From the NCBI GenBank assembly GCA_012523605.1, contig JAAYTY010000048.1:1-8382 (forward strand): a DNA stretch of 8,382 bases, in the 5' to 3' direction. The stretch is from Candidatus Fermentibacterota bacterium (GTDB lineage: Bacteria; Fermentibacterota; Fermentibacteria; Fermentibacterales; Fermentibacteraceae). The position numbers were made by a program, and so were the translations under genes. The notes beneath the pieces are model-generated. The model saw nothing but the letters and a program-made list of their open reading frames with translations. It made no database searches and was not told the DNA's origin. Numbering within the stretch: position 1 is the stretch's first letter; each line of letters starts with the position of its first letter. Shown piece by piece: positions 5,327-8,382 of this stretch.

Positions 5327-6518
5327 GGCCCAGCAGGAGCATAAGGACGAGCATCCCGACGTTCTGAGCCACCGCCACCCCCTTCTTCGACACGGGCTTC
5401 CCGGCGATCCCCTCGAAGATCAGGAAAACGGCGTGCCCTCCGTCGAGCACGGGGATCGGCAGAAGGTTGAAGCACATGATCGCAAGCGAGAGGGCGGCCA
5501 TCGTGTCCAGGAATCTGGCCAGCCCGAAACCGGCCTGCTGGTTCAGCGTCTCGGCGATGTACACGGGTCCGCCTGACATCTGGACGAGCTCACCCGGCCG
5601 AGAGAAGACCGACAGTATGGTCCCGAAGATGCCTGCCGCGCCCCCGATGGCCGAGGCCACCGAGTAGCCCATCGCACGGAGAAGCGGATGGGTCTGCCTG
5701 CGGGTGGTCGTCTCGGCGACCACGCCGATGAGCGGGTTTCCCTCGACGGTCACGGGCTTCACGGAAGCCGTCATCCGCCTTCCGTCGCGGATGAACTCGA
5801 TGGCGAGGCTGTCACCCGAGCCCGAGTCCACTGCGTCAAGGAGATCCGCCCATCCGGCGACGGGCTCCCCGTTCACTGCCAGGAGGCTGTCGCCGGTCCT
5901 GAGCCCGGCCTCGTAGGCGGGCATCCCGAGGATGCTCTCGCCGATCACGGGAGGTATGTGGGGGATGAAGCCGGGCGCTCCGCCGGACTCGAAGGAGTAC
6001 TCGACCTCGATCCTGCCCGATCGGGTGCCGGCCAGCAGAGTGCCTTGCGGATTCCGGTCCATCGCCCGCGCGAAGTCCTCGTAGGTGGGAGTGGCGGTTC
6101 CCGAAACCGAGATCACCGTGTCCCCCGGCGCCAGCCCGAGAGCGTTGTCGGCATTCCCGACGATGTTCGAATAGACAGCTATCTCCTGACCGATGAAGCC
6201 GTAGATGGCGAAGAGGATCACGATGGTCATCAGCAGGTTGGCCAGGGGGCCCGAAAGGGCGGCCAGGAGCCGCGCGGCCCAGTGGGTGTTCGACCTGGAG
6301 CCTCCCCCCGTCCCCAGGTCCACCTTCACGAAGCCGCCAAGGGGGATCGCCCCGATGCAGTACTCGATTCCGCCACGGGTTCTGCGGAAGATGAAGGGCG
6401 GAAATCCCAGCGAGAACCTCTCCACCGGCAATCCGACCATGCGCGCCGCAAGGAAGTGCCCCGTCTCGTGGACGAGGATGATGGCCTGCAGGCCCAGCAC
6501 GGCCAGGAGTATCGTCAT
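5277..6518 (-). CDS. rseP: RseP-family site-2 intramembrane zinc metalloprotease
   Basis: 413 residues, slightly shorter than E. coli RseP (450). Site-2 proteases cut transmembrane segments, classically anti-sigma factor RseA in the envelope-stress pathway, and remnant signal peptides; the substrate here is unknown. HETGH (17-21) in the first membrane helix provides the zinc histidines and Glu18. NLLPIPVLDGGH (351-362) in a later helix carries the third ligand, Asp359. GGFVKV (61-66) and SGPLANLL (89-96) are also conserved. Two PDZ-like domains lie between the membrane halves: about 115-185 (LAPGDTVISVSG) and about 190-265 (AGLRTGDSLLAVNGEPV). A final helix spans about 385-402. The loop after GGFVKV is a short Gly-rich stretch (about 67-77) without the acidic MLGE-type run familiar from E. 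coli. The ATG overlaps the dxr stop as ATGA, with GGAAG (6526-6530) 7 bases upstream inside dxr, so translation is probably coupled. The 3' end overlaps the convergent lipoprotein gene. Confidence 0.95.
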   Translation of the reverse strand: MTILLAVLGLQAIILVHETGHFLAARMVGLPVERFSLGFPPFIFRRTRGGIEYCIGAIPLGGFVKVDLGTGGGSRSNTHWAARLLAALSGPLANLLMTIVILFAIYGFIGQEIAVYSNIVGNADNALGLAPGDTVISVSGTATPTYEDFARAMDRNPQGTLLAGTRSGRIEVEYSFESGGAPGFIPHIPPVIGESILGMPAYEAGLRTGDSLLAVNGEPVAGWADLLDAVDSGSGDSLAIEFIRDGRRMTASVKPVTVEGNPLIGVVAETTTRRQTHPLLRAMGYSVASAIGGAAGIFGTILSVFSRPGELVQMSGGPVYIAETLNQQAGFGLARFLDTMAALSLAIMCFNLLPIPVLDGGHAVFLIFEGIAGKPVSKKGVAVAQNVGMLVLMLLLGLILWKDLTRVLLRVRL

Positions 6519-7615
6519 CGCATCGCTTCCAGCGCCGATTCCGCGAGGGCTCGCGCAGACCTGTCGGCCTCCATGACGGCTTCGAAGCTGTCGGCCGGGA
6601 AGGGCTCGAATCTCTCCAGCACCGCGCCTATCACCTCGGCTATCCCGCCCAGCCTTATCCTGCCCTCCAGGAAGGCGCTTACGGCAACCTCGTCGGCGGC
6701 GTTCGCCGCGGCAGGGCTGGTCATCCCCGCCTCGCCGGCGCCGCAGACCAGCCCGAAGGCCGGATAGAGGTCCCCGGGTATGGCGGAGAAAGCGAGAGGA
6801 GGCCAGTCGGTCGGAGAGTCGGTCGAAACGAAGACCGGCTCGCTGTCGCCGCCGAGGAGCGCGTGCTGGATCGGGAGCCTCATGTCGGGGGATCCCAGCA
6901 GACCCTTCATGGAGCCGTCGGCCAGCCTGACCAGCGAATGAACTATGCTCTGCGGATGGAGCACGGCCGATACGGGGATGCCGGGGAAGAGCCAGTGCGC
7001 CTCGATCACTTCGAAGGCCTTGTTTACTAGCGTGGCCGAATCCACGGTGATCCTCGGCCCCATGCTCCACGTAGGGTGCCGCAGAACGGTTTCCGGCCCG
7101 GCTGCGGCGGCCTGCCCGGGACTCATATCGCGCACGGCGCCGCCGCTCGCCGTGAGGATGATGCCGGCCGGCTTCTTCCGTTCGCCCGCCAGGCATCTCC
7201 AGATGGTCGAATGCTCGCTGTCCACGGGGATCACGAGGCCGGCCCCCAGGTGTCCCTGCAGGAGCTGACCGCCTATGACCAGGCTCTCCTTGTTCGCGAG
7301 GGCCAGCGGCTTCCCGGCCCGCGCGCAGATCACGCTGGCTTCCAGCCCGGCGCCGCCCGAGATCGCGTTCAGCACCAGGTCGGAGGAGGCTACGGCTTCC
7401 TCCAGAGCCTCCATGCCACGGAACCGGGACGGCCGGTCCGGGGCGGCGTCTATCACGATCGCGGTGCCGAATCGTTCGGCCTGCTGCTCCAGGAGGGAGC
7501 CGCCGCCCCTGGCGCAGAGGGCTGAAACGACCAGCCTGCCTCCCGAGCCTGCTGCGATCTCGAGCGCCTGCCTCCCGATGGATCCGGTAGATCCGAGAAC
7601 GGCCAAACGCTTCAC
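6515..7615 (-). CDS. dxr: 1-deoxy-D-xylulose 5-phosphate reductoisomerase
   Basis: 366 residues from a GTG start. It catalyses the first committed step of the MEP isoprenoid pathway, NADPH-dependent conversion of DXP to MEP, in the cytoplasm. The nucleotide-binding GSTGSIG is at 8-14 and NKES at 108-111. Metal ligands are visible as Asp132 and Glu134 (PVDSEHS, 130-136) and Glu202 (NKAFEVIEAHW, 198-208). Substrate-binding residues match the E. coli pattern: Ser157 in TASGG, His180 and Trp183 in HPTWSMG of the flexible lid, Ser193, Asn198 and Lys199. The lid has Thr182 where HPNWSMG is usual. The length is a little under the common 380-400 residues. The GTG overlaps the cdsA stop (GTGA), and GGGAA lies about 10 bases upstream. 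No ATG lies near the family start: the frame upstream is only the cdsA shadow, so GTG is the sensible choice. All catalytic residues are present, so activity is expected. Confidence 0.96.
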   Translation of the reverse strand: MKRLAVLGSTGSIGRQALEIAAGSGGRLVVSALCARGGGSLLEQQAERFGTAIVIDAAPDRPSRFRGMEALEEAVASSDLVLNAISGGAGLEASVICARAGKPLALANKESLVIGGQLLQGHLGAGLVIPVDSEHSTIWRCLAGERKKPAGIILTASGGAVRDMSPGQAAAAGPETVLRHPTWSMGPRITVDSATLVNKAFEVIEAHWLFPGIPVSAVLHPQSIVHSLVRLADGSMKGLLGSPDMRLPIQHALLGGDSEPVFVSTDSPTDWPPLAFSAIPGDLYPAFGLVCGAGEAGMTSPAAANAADEVAVSAFLEGRIRLGGIAEVIGAVLERFEPFPADSFEAVMEADRSARALAESALEAMR

Positions 7616-8382
7616 GGAAGCTTCGTTCCCAGGAGTCTCAGCCAGAGCCAGGCGACGGGAGCCGCGGCGACGATGCTGTCTATCCTGTCGAGCACTCCGC
7701 CGTGACCGGGAATGAAACTCCCGGAGTCCTTGACCCCGGCGTCGCGCTTGACCGACGATTCTGCCAGGTCGCCCATCGCTCCGGCGGCTCCTGCGGCCAC
7801 GCCCAGGAGGACCATGCTCCAGAGGGGCTGGGCCGCGCCGATCGAGCCGGCGACGACAGCGCCTGCGGCCGAGCCGGCGATTCCGCCGGCGAAGCCCTCC
7901 CATGTCTTCGCGGGGCTGATCGCGGGGGACATCCTCCTCCTGCCAAGGAGCCCTCCCGTGAAGTAGGCGGCGCTGTCGCCCGCCCAGCAGGAGAGGAGGG
8001 GTATCATCATGAACCAGGCGCCGCCCCATTCGATCCTTATCCTGACGAGAAGGCCGAGGCCGACGGAGACGAGACTGGAGATCCAGCCCGCCGAGGCGGC
8101 GGACCTCAGCGTGCCCGATGGATTCCCTCCGAAGACGAGCCCCGCCACCGCGACGAAGCCGGGAAGGACCGCCAGCGGAAGCGAGGCCATCAATCCGCGC
8201 GAGACGGCCAGCGTGGCCGCCGCGGTGGAAGCCATCACCGCCGCCCGGGCCGCGCGCCCTCCGGGATAGGAGGAGAGAGAAAGGGCCTCTGCGGCGGCCA
8301 TGGCCGACACCACGGCCGCTGCGACAACGAGCGGGGCGTTGCCGGGCCAGCGGGGGACTGCCAGCGCAAGCAGGACGATGAT
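7612..8382 (-). CDS. cdsA: Phosphatidate cytidylyltransferase (N-terminus outside the window)
   Basis: The C-terminal 256 residues are present and the frame stays open to base 8382. The GTG at 8313 is therefore internal, and a further hydrophobic segment (IIVLLALAVPRWPGN...) precedes it. The enzyme makes CDP-diacylglycerol from phosphatidic acid and CTP at the inner membrane, the branch point for phospholipid synthesis. It is strongly hydrophobic, with several Ala/Val/Leu-rich membrane segments. The family signature near the C-terminus is complete: S-S-V-K-R-D-A-G-V-K-D, then GSFIPGHGGVLDRID, including the conserved Lys-Asp pair, HGG and the DRxD metal/substrate residues. Upstream, CWAGDSAAYFTGGLLGRR and SPAKTWEG are also typical. 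It ends at the first codon of dxr, with four bases shared. uppS and frr commonly precede cdsA in this operon, but they would lie off the right edge. Confidence 0.95.
   Translation of the reverse strand: MIVLLALAVPRWPGNAPLVVAAAVVSAMAAAEALSLSSYPGGRAARAAVMASTAAATLAVSRGLMASLPLAVLPGFVAVAGLVFGGNPSGTLRSAASAGWISSLVSVGLGLLVRIRIEWGGAWFMMIPLLSCWAGDSAAYFTGGLLGRRRMSPAISPAKTWEGFAGGIAGSAAGAVVAGSIGAAQPLWSMVLLGVAAGAAGAMGDLAESSVKRDAGVKDSGSFIPGHGGVLDRIDSIVAAAPVAWLWLRLLGTKLP

Noticed and set aside
6519..7196. Upstream extension of the rseP frame to 7196
   Set aside because: It is Arg-rich out-of-frame translation of dxr. The family N-terminus with HETGH begins at the ATG at 6518.
7616..8029. Upstream extension of the dxr frame to 8029
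   Set aside because: It is Arg-rich out-of-frame translation of cdsA. The Rossmann motif GSTGSIG fits a start at the GTG at 7615.
8313..8313. GTG at 8313 as the start of cdsA
   Set aside because: The frame continues open with hydrophobic, membrane-like residues to the window edge, so the gene is cut rather than starting here.
1..8382. CRISPR arrays, tRNA/rRNA genes, insertion sequences or defence systems
   Set aside because: I saw no regularly spaced repeats, no tRNA-like cloverleaf or conserved rRNA segments, and no transposase or integrase motifs on either strand.

Overview
The window is GC-rich. Genes fill almost all of it, on the minus strand except for one small plus-strand gene, and no stretch over about 300 bases lacks a gene. 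The envelope genes (lipoproteins, an LpoB-type activator, an Omp85-type barrel, RseP) indicate a diderm bacterium. Arg AGA/AGG and Ile ATA codons are used freely despite the high GC. The gene content (COG3014-type protein beside LpoB, and a peptidase/propeller/barrel fusion) resembles uncultured FCB-group or Gemmatimonadota-like lineages. That placement is a guess, because no ribosomal marker is present.

Right side (5277-8382, minus strand, read right to left): a housekeeping operon, cdsA (5' end outside the window), dxr and rseP. The genes are joined by 4-base stop/start overlaps (GTGA, then ATGA). This is the conserved phospholipid / isoprenoid / site-2-protease order found in many Gram-negative bacteria, where bamA often follows rseP.

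Middle (4862-5326): a short divergent promoter region and one plus-strand gene for a small predicted lipoprotein. Its 3' end overlaps the 3' end of rseP tail-to-tail by 50 bases.

Left side (1-4861, minus strand): first a 953-residue secreted protein that combines a gluzincin-like metalloprotease domain (HEINH), a PD40/TolB-like beta-propeller and an Omp85-type C-terminal barrel. After a 121-base gap come three closely spaced genes: an exported zinc-ribbon plus SUMF1-like (formylglycine-generating-enzyme fold) protein, an LpoB-like lipoprotein, and a COG3014-like TPR protein cut by the left edge. These probably form one envelope or peptidoglycan-related operon.

Together the window is an envelope-biogenesis neighbourhood: phospholipid precursor synthesis, undecaprenyl/isoprenoid precursor supply, intramembrane proteolysis, an outer-membrane barrel, and a putative activator of peptidoglycan synthase. 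The least explained parts are the peptidase-propeller-Omp85 fusion in place of a POTRA/BamA protein, the non-catalytic-looking SUMF1 protein linked to LpoB, and the orphan plus-strand lipoprotein.
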